Positions 37,395 through 47,274 are shown, counted from the stretch's first letter. The stretch: DNA of 64,000 bases from Aldehydirespirator sp965221605 (GCA_965221605.1 CBDCSK010000015.1:310001-374000), one strand, 5' to 3'. The notes: generated by a model not told the origin, from the sequence alone. Translations and numbers: made by a program.

Positions 37395-38423
37395 ATGAAC
37401 GCTTCCGAGGATGGGGTCGGGCGTAGCTCCCGTCGGCGTGTGACGTCCAAGGACGTCGCGTCGGAGGCGGGCGTATCCCAGGCGACGGTCGCTCGCGTCT
37501 TCTCCTCGCCCCATCTCGCAGCCCCCCAGACTCGCGAGCGGGTCAAGGCTGCTGCCACGCGCCTGGGCTATGTCCCGAACGCCATCGCGAGGAGCCTCAA
37601 ATCGCAGAAGACGGACATCGTCGCCGCGGTCGTGCCCGCCCAGGGCGAGTACTGGCAGAGCATGCTCACGTCGTTCTCGCGCCGGCTCGCCGATCAAGGC
37701 CGGCAGATGCTGCTGTTCAGCTTCGCGGAGGCCGCTGACGTCGACTCCGCTCTGACCGCGGTCGAGCAGTACCGCGTGGACGGCATAGTGCTGGCGTCGT
37801 CGACCATCAGCCAGCAACAGCTGATCCGCATGCTCAGGCCGGGCCCGCCGGTCGTCGCCTTCAACCAGCCCGCTGCGACGGGTGTCCTGCCCCAGGTCTC
37901 CGTCGACAACGAGGCAGGCATGAGCGATCTCGCTGAACACCTGGCTGGGCTCGGCGTCTCGACGGTCCTGTATGTGGGAGGCGTCGCATCGGCCTCCACG
38001 GACCAGATCCGCTACCGCGGAGCCGCGAGAGCCCTCGGCGGCCACGGGATCGCCTGCCCCTACCTCGAGTCCGGCGCCTTCACTTACGACGCGGGGTACA
38101 AGATCTCGGCCCATCTGGCCTACATGGACGAGCTACCCGAAGCGTTGATGGTGGGCAGCGACGAGGTGGCGTTTGGAGTGATCGACGGTCTGCGCACCGC
38201 CGGCATCGACGTTCCGGGGGATCTTCTCCTGACCGGATTCGACGGCCTTCCGCAGTCGGCCTGGGCGGGCTACGACCTCACCACCCTCGTACAGCCGATC
38301 GACGTCCTCGTGGATGAAGTGATCGAGCTCCTGTTCCGGGAGGACACCCAGACGCTCGCGGTGTCCGTGGTCGTGCCGGGCTCGGTTCGCGCCGGCAGGA
38401 CGACGCGGAGATCCGATGGCTGA
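37395..38423 (+). CDS. LacI-family transcriptional regulator
   Basis: The 342-residue protein has an N-terminal HTH (VTSKDVASEAGVSQATVARV, residues 16-35) and the hinge GYVPNAIARSLKSQKTD. A periplasmic-binding-protein-like sensor domain follows (VSVDNEAGMSDLAEHL, LLLTGFDGLPQS). It probably represses its own operon and the divergent SMP-30/SnoaL pair through the two 16-bp sites. The inducer is unknown. Its last 8 bases overlap the next gene. Confidence 0.93.
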   Translation: MNASEDGVGRSSRRRVTSKDVASEAGVSQATVARVFSSPHLAAPQTRERVKAAATRLGYVPNAIARSLKSQKTDIVAAVVPAQGEYWQSMLTSFSRRLADQGRQMLLFSFAEAADVDSALTAVEQYRVDGIVLASSTISQQQLIRMLRPGPPVVAFNQPAATGVLPQVSVDNEAGMSDLAEHLAGLGVSTVLYVGGVASASTDQIRYRGAARALGGHGIACPYLESGAFTYDAGYKISAHLAYMDELPEALMVGSDEVAFGVIDGLRTAGIDVPGDLLLTGFDGLPQSAWAGYDLTTLVQPIDVLVDEVIELLFREDTQTLAVSVVVPGSVRAGRTTRRSDG

Positions 38424-39735
38424 GATTCTCAAGGAAGCTGCCTCCAAGGGCGCACATGGAGCCGATCCCGCGCTGGCTGAGCGGGTGGGCGCCCTGATCT
38501 CGGACGTGGCCGAGCGCGGCGAGCAAGCCGTGCGAGAAATGTCCAAGACGTTCGACGACTGGGCGCCGGATCGGTTCCAGTTGAGTGAATCCCAAGTCGA
38601 CGAGATCATGGCGGGTGTCGATCCCGGCACCGTGGAGGATATCCGCTTCGCTCAGTCCCAGATCCGCAGCTTCGCGCAGGCGCAACTCGATTCGATGGGC
38701 GAGGTCGACATGGAGACGCTGCCGGGGGTGACCCTGGGCCACAAGCACATTCCCGTGTCCTCGGTGGGGGCCTACGTCCCGGGGGGCCGCTACCCGATGG
38801 TGGCGTCGGCGCACATGAGCGTGCTGACGGCCAAGGTTGCCGGTGTGCCGCGAGTGGCCGCGTGCACCCCGCCGATCAGCGGCATGGTCCCGGCCGAGAC
38901 GGTAACGGCGATGCACCTGGCGGGCGCGGACGAGATCTACCTCCTGGGAGGGGTGCAGGCGGTTGCCTCGCTGGCGCTCGGGACCGAGTTCGTCGATCGG
39001 GTGGACGTGCTGGTCGGGCCGGGCAACGCGTTCGTGGCCGAGGCCAAGCGCCAGCTGTACGGGCGGGTGGGGATCGATCTGCTTGCCGGACCCACCGAGA
39101 CGCTCCTGCTGGCGGACGACACCGTCGACGGCGAGATCTGCGCCACCGACCTGCTGGGCCAGGCCGAGCACGGGCCCACCTCGCCCGCGGTCCTGCTCAC
39201 CACGTCCCGTCAACTCGGTGCGGACACCCTCGCGGAGGTGGAACGGCAGCTCGAGACTCTGGCGACTGCCGATGTCGCGTCGGTGGCCTGGGCGGACTAC
39301 GGCCGGATCATCGTCTGCGAGGACAAGGCCGAGATGCTGGCACTCGCCGACGAGCTGGCCTTCGAGCATGTGCAGGTGATGACCGGCGATGACGATTTCT
39401 TCCTCGAGAACCTGACGAACTACGGGGCGCTCTTCCTGGGGCCGATGACCAACGTGTCGTACGGCGACAAGGTGATCGGTACCAACCACACCCTCCCGAC
39501 GCAGGCCGCGGCCCGCTACACGGGCGGCCTGTGGGTGGGGAAGTTTCTCAAGACGGTCACATACCAGCGGATCACCGACCCGGCGTCGAGCGCGCTCATC
39601 GGAGAGTACTGCAGTCGGCTCTGCGCCATCGAGAACTTCGCCGGCCACAAGGCACAGGCCGACATCCGGGTCCGCCGCTTCGGCAGCGGGCCACGGGCCC
39701 GACCGGCGCCGGCTCTCAGCGGAGCGCGATCGTGA
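38416..39735 (+). CDS. Histidinol dehydrogenase paralogue, probably catabolic
   Basis: The 439-residue protein has the HisD fold with zinc/catalytic residues retained: GPGNAFVAEAKRQLYGRVGIDLLAGPTE, LLGQAEHGPTSP (Gln and His ligands), AFEHVQVMT (catalytic Glu-His) and the C-terminal His in ENFAGHKAQADIRV. The segment GTNHTLPTQAAARYTGGLWV resembles catabolic relatives such as sulfopropanediol dehydrogenase HpsN more than biosynthetic HisD. No other his gene is nearby. It probably oxidises an alcohol to an acid with two NAD. The substrate is unknown. Confidence 0.85.
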   Translation: MAEILKEAASKGAHGADPALAERVGALISDVAERGEQAVREMSKTFDDWAPDRFQLSESQVDEIMAGVDPGTVEDIRFAQSQIRSFAQAQLDSMGEVDMETLPGVTLGHKHIPVSSVGAYVPGGRYPMVASAHMSVLTAKVAGVPRVAACTPPISGMVPAETVTAMHLAGADEIYLLGGVQAVASLALGTEFVDRVDVLVGPGNAFVAEAKRQLYGRVGIDLLAGPTETLLLADDTVDGEICATDLLGQAEHGPTSPAVLLTTSRQLGADTLAEVERQLETLATADVASVAWADYGRIIVCEDKAEMLALADELAFEHVQVMTGDDDFFLENLTNYGALFLGPMTNVSYGDKVIGTNHTLPTQAAARYTGGLWVGKFLKTVTYQRITDPASSALIGEYCSRLCAIENFAGHKAQADIRVRRFGSGPRARPAPALSGARS

Positions 39736-40469
39736 GAACGGCGGTCGTCACCGGAGCCAGCGGCGGCATCGGCTCTGCAATCGCCCGGCGCCTGGCGTCC
39801 GACGGCTATGCCGTCATCGCGGGGTACCACTCGGCCGCCGATCGAGCTGAGAGCCTCGCGGCCGCGCTTCCGGGCGACGGGCATCGGGCCATGAGGATCT
39901 CGGTCCTGGAGTCCGACACGCTCGACGGGCTCGCCGAGTCCATCTCCGCCAGTCCGGGCTGCCTCGACGTGCTCGTCAACTGCGCCGGCGTGACCCGGCC
40001 CGTGCCCCACAGCGATCTCGACGCCCTCGATGACGATCTGATAGATCACATCTTCGCCACGAACTGGCGCGGTCCCTTCGCGGCGATCAGGGCTCTGCGC
40101 GGCCTCCTCGAGAAGGCCGACGGCTCTGTGGTGGTCAACATCTCATCGATCGCGGCGGTGACGGGCCAAGGCTCCAATGTTGCCTACTGCGCCTCCAAGG
40201 CCGCGCTCGACAGCATGACCCGGTCGTTGGCCCGGGCTCTCGCGCCGCGAGTGCGGGTCGTCTCGGTCTCCCCGGGCTGGGTGCCGGGAGCGTACGCCGA
40301 TCGCATGCCCGCGACGGTGCTCGAGTCCCAGCGGGCTGCCACCCCGATGGCCCGTCTGGCGACGCCGGAGGATGTAGCCGCCGCAGTCAGCGCGGCCGTC
40401 AGCAGTCTGCCCTTCACGACAGGGGCGGTGATCGCGGTGGATGGCGGCCGGCCACTGGGGGCAGCATGA
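39732..40469 (+). CDS. Short-chain dehydrogenase/reductase of the LacI cluster
   Basis: The 245-residue classical SDR has TGASGGIGSAIARRL (cofactor loop), NCAGVTRP, catalytic Ser in NISSIAAVTG, and YCASK. The C-terminal GAVIAVDGGRPLG is also typical. A GTG start at 39732 overlaps the stop of the HisD-like gene. It may supply a second oxidation step in the catabolic pathway. Confidence 0.9.
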   Translation: MRTAVVTGASGGIGSAIARRLASDGYAVIAGYHSAADRAESLAAALPGDGHRAMRISVLESDTLDGLAESISASPGCLDVLVNCAGVTRPVPHSDLDALDDDLIDHIFATNWRGPFAAIRALRGLLEKADGSVVVNISSIAAVTGQGSNVAYCASKAALDSMTRSLARALAPRVRVVSVSPGWVPGAYADRMPATVLESQRAATPMARLATPEDVAAAVSAAVSSLPFTTGAVIAVDGGRPLGAA

Positions 40470-41644
40470 CTACCGCGATCAGGATCGTCGATGCGGCCGA
40501 GATGGGTCGCCGCGTCATAGAGCCCGCCGAGTTCGTGCCGGATACGGAGGCCTTCATCGATGTGCGGCTGCCAAGATCCAGCGGCAAGGCGAGCTACTCG
40601 CTCATCGGCCCGGGCGTGTCCCAGAACTCGGGCCAGGAAGTGAATCTGGCGGAACCTCACGGCTTCTGCATAGGCGCGGCGAGCATGCCGCACGGCACGG
40701 TCAACAACCCGCATCTGCACTACACCGCCGAGGTCTTCATCTGCACGCGCGGCCGCTGGCGGATGATGATCGGCCAGCGGGGCGAGCAGACGTTCGACAT
40801 CGGGCCGGGGACCGTGTTCTCTGCGCCGACCTGGGTGTTCCGAGGCTTCGAGAACATCGGAGGCGACGACGGGTGGCTGTTCACCGTCCTCGGCGGCGAC
40901 GACACAGGCGGCATCCTGTGGGCCCCCGACGTGCTCCGCCAGGCCGCGGAGACCGGGCTCTACCTGGCATCGGACCACACCCTGCTGGACGCCGCCAACG
41001 GTCAATCCGTCGACGGCGCGATCGTTCCTCTCGACGACGACGAATTCGAATCCGTCGACTCCTACTCCCTCTCGGAGTTGGAGCCGCGGGTAGTCGGGTC
41101 CGACTCTCTGGATTGGTCGCGTCGGGGCCTGCTCTCAGGCGTGCTTGCCGGACACGCATCCGCGCTGGCGCCGGTGATCGGCTTCGGCATGACCGAGGAC
41201 CGCCGCCATGGTCCAGCCATCTGGAACCCGCACGGGTTCTCGGTCGAGTGGCTCCGTGTCTCTGCCGGGTCGAGGGTCGGGCTCCATCAACTCGCCGTGA
41301 GCCAGGTTCTACTGCTCATCCAGGGCGACTGGGAGGTCAGCTTCAATCGCGACGGCGCCGTCATGTCCACCAGGCCGCCGCCGGAGACGGTGGTCTCGGT
41401 GCCGGCCGGCGCTTGGCGGGACTTCGCCAATGTCGGCTCGAGTGACGCTACGGCCCTCGTGGTGTGCGGGGGCGACCAGCGGGCCCTGATCGAATGGGAT
41501 CCGAAGATCGTGGTCGCTACCCGCTCTGCTGGTTGGGCCCGGGACGCAGGCGGCTACGTGGCTCCGCTCCGTCTGCTCGCAAGATCGGTTCCGAATACCC
41601 ACATGGGGAGCCTCGGACATCCTCACGGAGCCGCATGCAAATGA
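40466..41644 (+). CDS. Two-domain cupin protein
   Basis: The 392-residue bicupin has a first domain with NPHLHYTAEVFICTRGRWRM (HxH plus Glu metal motif) and GTVFSAPTWVFRGFENIG. The second domain (about 265-350) has SAGSRVGLHQLAVSQVLLLI and SVPAGAWRDFANVGS, with fewer metal ligands. Such proteins can be dioxygenases, isomerases or sensors. ATGA-type overlap with the SDR indicates coupling. The catalytic role is unknown. Confidence 0.8.
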   Translation: MTTAIRIVDAAEMGRRVIEPAEFVPDTEAFIDVRLPRSSGKASYSLIGPGVSQNSGQEVNLAEPHGFCIGAASMPHGTVNNPHLHYTAEVFICTRGRWRMMIGQRGEQTFDIGPGTVFSAPTWVFRGFENIGGDDGWLFTVLGGDDTGGILWAPDVLRQAAETGLYLASDHTLLDAANGQSVDGAIVPLDDDEFESVDSYSLSELEPRVVGSDSLDWSRRGLLSGVLAGHASALAPVIGFGMTEDRRHGPAIWNPHGFSVEWLRVSAGSRVGLHQLAVSQVLLLIQGDWEVSFNRDGAVMSTRPPPETVVSVPAGAWRDFANVGSSDATALVVCGGDQRALIEWDPKIVVATRSAGWARDAGGYVAPLRLLARSVPNTHMGSLGHPHGAACK

Positions 41645-41668
41645 AACCTACCCAGGAGGGAGAAACAG

Positions 41669-43084
41669 ATGAGTACATCCAAGCACAGGTGGTGGCGGGC
41701 ACTCGCGGTCCTCTTCGCGGTCACTCTCGTTGGAGCAGCCTGCGGGGGAGATGACGACGACGCTGCGCCCGCCGCCGAGCCAGAAACCGCGCCCGAGGCT
41801 GAGGCCGCCGCCGAGCCGGAGGCCGCGCCCGAGGCTGAGGCCGCGCCCGAGCCCGCGGCGGATGCCGAAGCGTCTCTCATCTCGGACGAGTGCCCGGTGC
41901 CCGCTCCCGCGTCCGACGTGACCATCGACCTGATGGGCTGGGAGTTCCCGGTCACGGCTGAGATCGGCAAGGAGATGGAGGAGTGCAGCCAAGGCAACCT
42001 GTCGGTCAATGTGCAACTGCTGGCCAACGCCGACGCGCAGGACCAGATCGCCCTCGACCTGGCGACCGGTTCGCCCGAGTTCGAGATCGTCCATACCACC
42101 GACTCGACCGTGGGCCAGTACGGCGACAACCTGCTCGACCTCAGCCCATTCATAGAGAAGTACCGGGACCAGTTCGACCTCGACGACATCTCGCAAGCTG
42201 CCTGGGACGGCTCCACCGTCGACGGCAAGGTCCTCGGCGTCCCGCTGTTCAGCAACACGATGCACTTCTTCTACAACTCGGAGATCCTCGCGGAGCATGG
42301 CATCGCTCCGCCGGACAACTTCGACGACGTGATCGCAGCCTGTGCAGTCCTCAAGGACGCCGGATTCGACGACCCCTTCAACATGAACCTCAGCGCCAAC
42401 TGGGCCTGGGAGATCGAGTTCAGCAACGTCATCAAGTCGCTTGGCGGGGTGGTCCTGAACGACGACAACACACCAGGCTGGAACACTCCCGTCGGGCTTG
42501 AGGCCGTGAACAAGATCGTCCAGATCTCAGATTCCTGCATGAGTGACGCGGGCCGCACCTTCGGCATCGACGACGCCGAAGCAGCGCTGCGAGCGGGCGA
42601 ACTGCCGATGGCAAGCATCTGGGCTTCACGGGCCGCCCAGATGGACGACCCCGAGAATTCCCTGGTGGTCGGCATAATCGAGTTCCTGCCGGCGTTGCGC
42701 ACCAGCGCCGACTCTCTGCGCAACGGGCCGGCCTTCGTCGACTACTACTCGATACCGGCCGGCGGCAGCGTCGACCCGGACTTCGTCTTTCAGGTGATCA
42801 TGGCCGGGCTGGACCTCGAGTCGCAGAACGCGGCTGCGGCCCACGCCGCCGTCGCCCGGCTGAGTGCCACCAACCCCGACGCGCCCCGCAACGGCGAGGC
42901 TTCCGCGCTCAGCGTTGCCGAGGGGGTGGGGTCCCGGACCAAGAACGCGGCCCTGCCGATTGCTCAGGGCGTGCTCGGCGATGCGCTCCTCGAGATCACC
43001 GCTAGCGGCGCGGACCCGGCTGCTGCGCTAGCAGAGGCAGAGGCGGCCTACATCGAGGAAGCCACAGCCGCCGGCTTCCTCTAG
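41669..43084 (+). CDS. ABC transporter extracellular solute-binding lipoprotein (family 1)
   Basis: The 471-residue product has the lipobox VGAAC (Cys25), then an acidic Ala/Glu/Pro repeat linker to about residue 75. The family 1 binding fold follows (LATGSPEFEIVHTTDS, VPLFSNTMHFFYNSEILAEH, LGGVVLNDDNTPGWNT). AGGAGG at 41654 supports the ATG. It delivers the substrate of the LacI cluster to the permease pair. CUT1-type binding proteins usually take oligosaccharides, polyols or glycerol-phosphate-like compounds. Confidence 0.9.
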   Translation: MSTSKHRWWRALAVLFAVTLVGAACGGDDDDAAPAAEPETAPEAEAAAEPEAAPEAEAAPEPAADAEASLISDECPVPAPASDVTIDLMGWEFPVTAEIGKEMEECSQGNLSVNVQLLANADAQDQIALDLATGSPEFEIVHTTDSTVGQYGDNLLDLSPFIEKYRDQFDLDDISQAAWDGSTVDGKVLGVPLFSNTMHFFYNSEILAEHGIAPPDNFDDVIAACAVLKDAGFDDPFNMNLSANWAWEIEFSNVIKSLGGVVLNDDNTPGWNTPVGLEAVNKIVQISDSCMSDAGRTFGIDDAEAALRAGELPMASIWASRAAQMDDPENSLVVGIIEFLPALRTSADSLRNGPAFVDYYSIPAGGSVDPDFVFQVIMAGLDLESQNAAAAHAAVARLSATNPDAPRNGEASALSVAEGVGSRTKNAALPIAQGVLGDALLEITASGADPAAALAEAEAAYIEEATAAGFL

Positions 43085-43095
43085 AGCCAGAAGAC

Positions 43096-43144
43096 AGTTC
43101 TGCACGGGGCCGGCGTACCCCAAGCGCCGGTCCCGTGCAGGACT
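43096..43144 (+). promoter_or_regulatory. Long stem-loop between binding-protein and permease genes
   Basis: Bases 43096-43115 pair with 43125-43144 over 20 bp with only two G-U wobbles and a 9-base loop (core CTGCACGGG / CCCGTGCAG). Such hairpins after binding-protein genes commonly protect the upstream mRNA or partly terminate, so that more binding protein than permease is made. No T-tract follows. Confidence 0.75.
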
Positions 43145-43173
43145 GAACCGAAGACACAAGAAAGGGGGGAGAC

Positions 43174-44037
43174 ATGGACAGAAAGACGTTCACCGGGTTC
43201 ACCGGTCTGAGCGTGTTCATCATGGCCGCGCTCATGGTGTTTCCGCTGGTCACGACGGTCTTCTTGTCGTTCAACCGGATCTTTCTCCGCGATCTCAGTA
43301 CTCGCGAGTGGATCGGGTTCGAGAACTACACCGAAGTCCTGACCGACCCCGACTTCTGGGCCGCGTTCCGCTTGACGATTCTGTACGTGGCGATCGTCGT
43401 GCCGGTGCACCTGGTGCTCGGGCTGGCGGTCGCCAACCTCCTGGACCGCGTCACCCGGGCCAGGGGGTTGTATATGGCGACGCTGCTGCTGCCGTTCATC
43501 GTCACGCCGGTGGTGGGCACCCTGCTCGTGCGTGACCTGTTCGACCGGGGAGGACTGATCGCCTGGCTCTGGGATGTGGTCACCGACGAGGCCTTCGTCA
43601 TCACGACCGACAACGTGAAGTGGGTGCTCGTCATCCACGGCATCTGGGCCATCACGCCGTTCGCTGTCATCACCTTCTTCGCAGGCATGCAGACACTGCC
43701 CGAGGAGCGGATGGAGGCGGCGCAGATGGACGGTGCCGGCTTCTGGGCGAAGCAACTGTTCGTCGTCATCCCCCACCTGAGGTCGCTGATCGTGTTCGTC
43801 CTGCTGATCACGATCATGGACGCCTACCGAGTGTTCGACAGCTCGTTCGTGTTCGGCCAGAGCGCGGGCCAGGCTGCGCACACACTCCAGATGTACAACT
43901 TCGACGTCGCGCTGAGCTCACAGATCGGACGCGTGGGCAAGGGCAACGCCATCGCGGTGATCACCGTCATCGGCATCTTCGTCGTGCTCATCCCGTTCCT
44001 CCGCAAGTCGTACAAAGAACAGATTGCAGAACGATGA
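43174..44037 (+). CDS. ABC transporter permease, MalF/UgpA type
   Basis: The 287-residue protein has six predicted membrane helices and the EAA loop LPEERMEAAQMDGAGFWAKQ that docks on the ATPase. It starts MDRKTFTGFTGLSVFIMAAL after AAGGGGGGAG. It overlaps the second permease gene by 4 bases (ATGA). Confidence 0.9.
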   Translation: MDRKTFTGFTGLSVFIMAALMVFPLVTTVFLSFNRIFLRDLSTREWIGFENYTEVLTDPDFWAAFRLTILYVAIVVPVHLVLGLAVANLLDRVTRARGLYMATLLLPFIVTPVVGTLLVRDLFDRGGLIAWLWDVVTDEAFVITTDNVKWVLVIHGIWAITPFAVITFFAGMQTLPEERMEAAQMDGAGFWAKQLFVVIPHLRSLIVFVLLITIMDAYRVFDSSFVFGQSAGQAAHTLQMYNFDVALSSQIGRVGKGNAIAVITVIGIFVVLIPFLRKSYKEQIAER

Positions 44038-45035
44038 ACCAGACCAGCCCCCTCAAGACCTTCGGCATCCACGGCACCTTGGTGGTGATGGCCGTCCTGT
44101 CGTCCATCCCGTTCTACTGGGCTGCCCAGACGTCGATCAAGTTCACGCGGGACACGATCAGCAGCAAGCCCACGCTGTGGGGTTTCGACATCACCGCCGA
44201 CCCGTACCGCAAGTTCTGGTTCGCCAACGAGGACCAGAACATGTGGGCGGTCGCCTTTTTCTTCGCGGTGCTGCTGGCGCTGGTCGCCCTCATCCTCTGG
44301 GCACGGCGGAACTTCGAGACGACATGGCCGTTCACCCTGGCTGTCATCGGGTCGCTGTGGCTGGCCCTCACAGTGTTCCCGAGCATGTTCGACATGAACC
44401 GTGAGTTCGACTTCTTCGTCAACTCGATCTTCGTGACAGTGCTGACCGTGATCATCTCGATCTCCATCGGACTGCTGGCCGGCTACGGCCTGGCGCGCTA
44501 CTCGGGGCTGTCGGGCGCGGTGATCCTCATCGTGGCGCTGGGCTTCCGGGCCTTGCCCCGGACCGCGTTCGTGCTCCCGTACTTCGTGGTGGCCAAGGAG
44601 CTCGGCATCCTCGACTCCCGGCTGGTGATCGTGCTGGCCCTGGTGGCGGTGAACCAGCCGTTCACGATCTGGATGCTCAGGAGCTTCTTCATGGAGGTGC
44701 CACGAGAGATCGAGGAAGCGGCCATGATGGACGGAACGAGCCGGCTGCAGGCGTTCCGGATGGTTGTCGTCCCGGTCATGTGGCCCGGGATAATCGCCAC
44801 CTCGCTGTTCACCATGCTCCTGGCCTACAACGAGTTCCTGTTCGTGCGGGTTCTGGCCGTGACCGAGTACACGCTCCCGGTGGCGATCTCCGCGCTGACC
44901 GGAGGCGACAGTGCGGCTACCGTCACCGAGGCGGCCGCCGCTTCGGTCTCGATAACCCTGCCCATCGTCATCGCCATAATCATCTTCCAGAAGCACCTGG
45001 TGAAGGGCCTGGGCGCCGGAGCGGTGAAGGGATGA
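44034..45035 (+). CDS. ABC transporter permease, MalG/UgpE type
   Basis: The 333-residue protein has the EAA loop PREIEEAAMMDGTSRLQAFR. It is longer than typical MalG proteins because two extra hydrophobic segments (about residues 75-90 and 98-115) follow the first helix. It pairs with the upstream permease. ATGA overlaps join it to both neighbours. Confidence 0.9.
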   Translation: MNQTSPLKTFGIHGTLVVMAVLSSIPFYWAAQTSIKFTRDTISSKPTLWGFDITADPYRKFWFANEDQNMWAVAFFFAVLLALVALILWARRNFETTWPFTLAVIGSLWLALTVFPSMFDMNREFDFFVNSIFVTVLTVIISISIGLLAGYGLARYSGLSGAVILIVALGFRALPRTAFVLPYFVVAKELGILDSRLVIVLALVAVNQPFTIWMLRSFFMEVPREIEEAAMMDGTSRLQAFRMVVVPVMWPGIIATSLFTMLLAYNEFLFVRVLAVTEYTLPVAISALTGGDSAATVTEAAAASVSITLPIVIAIIIFQKHLVKGLGAGAVKG

Positions 45036-46114
45036 CGCTCCAGGGCGCGAAGCGGGCCGTGCTCGGCTACTGCCGCGATCTCGACCGCGCGTCCGAGACC
45101 GAGATCGCCGCAGTCATCCGCAAACACACTGCCTATGACTACCAGTGGCGGGGTGTGCACCCCTTCGGCGAGCAGTCCGGCGCCGACGCGGTGGCGGAGG
45201 CGTTCTGGTCACCCTTGCGGGAGTCCTTCACGTCTCTGCAGCGTCGACCCGATGTGTTCCTGGCAGGAGTCGACGTGGCGTCGGGTGACGGCGCGGTGTG
45301 GGTGTGCCAGATGGGACACCTGTTGGGGCTCTTCGATCGGCCCTGGCTGGGCATCCCCCCGACCGGCAGGATGTGCCTGATCCGGTTCTGCGAGTTCAAC
45401 CGCGTCGACGCGGAGCAGATCGCCGAGACTGCGCTGTTCGTCGATGTGATCAGCGTGATGCGCCAAGCGGGGCACTACCCGCTGCCGCCCCAGACGGGAG
45501 CTGCCGGCGTGCACCTGGGTCCGCTGACCCACGATGGACTGCTGTTCCACGCCCAGGACCCCGACGAGGGGAAGGCGACCATGCAGCTGGTCGACCGCTT
45601 GGTGAAGGATCTGGCACAGGCCAACCAGGTAGCCAACGAGACTGGCGACAACCGTGTGCCGCGATCGGTGCTGGAAGCGACGTGGCACTCCGACATGATC
45701 TGGTCGGGCCCCGACGGGGTCGGTGCCACCTACACGATCGACCGCTACGAGCAGCAGCACCAGTACCCGTTCAGGCTCAACCTGACGGACAAGCTCTTCA
45801 ACGGGCATGTGGCCCGATTCGCCGAAGGTGACTATGCGTGCTTCTTCGGTTGGGCCAACCTGACCAACGTCGCCTCGGGCGGGTTCCTGGGAATGACAGG
45901 CAGCAACGAGCCTGCCGATATGCGGGTGGCAGACGTCTACCGGCGGGACGGGGACCGTCTGGCCGAGAACTGGGTGTTCATCGACCTGCTGCACTGGCTG
46001 GGAATGCAGGGCCTGGACGTGCTGGTCCGCATGCGCCAACTGCTCGGCGAGGACATGCTCGGCCACCAAGTTCGCACAGAATCGATCAGGGAGGAAACCA
46101 AATGGCATCAGTGA
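45032..46114 (+). CDS. Two-domain SnoaL/NTF2-like protein (copy 2)
   Basis: The 360-residue product contains two NTF2-like domains: SETEIAAVIRKHTAYDYQWRG with a long loop, and a second starting near TWHSDMIWSGPDGVG. It ends GMQGLDVLVRMRQLL. It shares its layout and phrases with copy 3 (RQAGHYPLPP here, RQAGYQVLPP there; ENWVFIDL here, ENWVPIDL there). It is embedded between transporter genes, so it probably acts on the imported substrate. The reaction is unknown. Confidence 0.78.
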   Translation: MTLQGAKRAVLGYCRDLDRASETEIAAVIRKHTAYDYQWRGVHPFGEQSGADAVAEAFWSPLRESFTSLQRRPDVFLAGVDVASGDGAVWVCQMGHLLGLFDRPWLGIPPTGRMCLIRFCEFNRVDAEQIAETALFVDVISVMRQAGHYPLPPQTGAAGVHLGPLTHDGLLFHAQDPDEGKATMQLVDRLVKDLAQANQVANETGDNRVPRSVLEATWHSDMIWSGPDGVGATYTIDRYEQQHQYPFRLNLTDKLFNGHVARFAEGDYACFFGWANLTNVASGGFLGMTGSNEPADMRVADVYRRDGDRLAENWVFIDLLHWLGMQGLDVLVRMRQLLGEDMLGHQVRTESIREETKWHQ

Positions 46115-47274
46115 CGCTTGACAAGATCACCAAGGTGTACCCCAACGGGTTCCAGGCGGTCAGCGAGTTGAGCCTTGAGCTCGCCGACGGAGAGTTCTTG
46201 GTGCTCGTAGGGCCGTCGGGCTGCGGAAAGTCCACGGCGCTGCGCATGATCGCCGGACTCGAGCAGATCAGCGGCGGCGACCTCTACGTCGGCGACCGGA
46301 GGGTCAACGATGTCGCCCCCAAGGACCGCGACATCGCGATGGTGTTCCAGAACTATGCGCTGTATCCGCAGATGACCGTGGCCGAGAACATCGGCTTCCC
46401 TCTGCGATTGCGCAAGGTCCCCAAGGCCGAACGCAAGGCGCAGGTGGAGGACTCGGCGCGGATCCTCGAACTCACCGAGCAGCTCGACAAGAAGCCGGCC
46501 AACCTCTCCGGGGGGCAGCGGCAGCGGGTGGCCATGGGCCGGGCGATAGTGCGCGAGCCGAAGCTCTTCCTGATGGACGAGCCGCTGTCGAACCTCGACG
46601 CGAAGCTGCGCGTGCAGATGCGGGCCGACATCGCAGGCATCCAGCACGAGCTCGGCGTCACTACCTTCTACGTGACCCATGATCAGGTCGAGGCCATGAC
46701 GATGGGCGACCGCGTGGCCGTCATCAAGGACGGCCACCTCCAGCAGGTGGCGTCGCCCGAGAACCTCTACGACTCACCTGACAACGTGTTCGTGGCAGCG
46801 TTCATCGGGTCGCCGTCGATGAACCTGTACGAAGCCACCGTGACGGAGGCTGGTGGGGACCTCAGTGTGCAACTGGGAAACCAGAGCCTGGGCCTCGACG
46901 GGTCCATGCTCGACCGGCGTCCGGCTCTGCGGGCCTACCTGGGCACGCCTGTGGTAGTGGGAATCCGGCCGGAGGACATGGAGGACGCGGCGGTCGCCCC
47001 GGACCATCCCTCCGACCGGAGACTCGAAGCGACCATAGACGTGCGAGAGGCACTAGGAGCCGAGACGCTGATGCATTTCGTCGTGGAGGCGCCACCCGTC
47101 GACAGCGGCGATCCGGACGCCCTCGACGAACTGGGAGAAGAGGACCAGAGCCGCTCCACGGCCCGCTTCAGCGCAGCCTCGAGGGCCCGTCCCGGCGACC
47201 GCATCCAAGTCAATGTCGAGACCTCGAAGATGCACTTCTTCGACCGCGCCTCCCATCTGGCGATCCGTTCGTGA
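46102..47274 (+). CDS. ABC transporter ATP-binding protein, MalK/UgpC type
   Basis: The 390-residue ATPase has Walker A GPSGCGKST, Q-loop NYALYPQMTV, signature LSGGQRQRVAMGRA, and Walker B LFLMDEPLSNLDAKLR. A C-terminal TOBE regulatory domain contains VVVGIRPEDMED. It energises the two permeases of this cluster. The start overlaps the previous gene by 13 bases; GGAGG precedes it. Confidence 0.93.
   Translation: MASVTLDKITKVYPNGFQAVSELSLELADGEFLVLVGPSGCGKSTALRMIAGLEQISGGDLYVGDRRVNDVAPKDRDIAMVFQNYALYPQMTVAENIGFPLRLRKVPKAERKAQVEDSARILELTEQLDKKPANLSGGQRQRVAMGRAIVREPKLFLMDEPLSNLDAKLRVQMRADIAGIQHELGVTTFYVTHDQVEAMTMGDRVAVIKDGHLQQVASPENLYDSPDNVFVAAFIGSPSMNLYEATVTEAGGDLSVQLGNQSLGLDGSMLDRRPALRAYLGTPVVVGIRPEDMEDAAVAPDHPSDRRLEATIDVREALGAETLMHFVVEAPPVDSGDPDALDELGEEDQSRSTARFSAASRARPGDRIQVNVETSKMHFFDRASHLAIRS

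Noticed and set aside
38416..39735. Biosynthetic hisD
   Set aside because: The C-terminal segment GTNHTLPT...YTGGLWV and the catabolic neighbourhood fit HisD paralogues better, and no other histidine biosynthesis gene is near.
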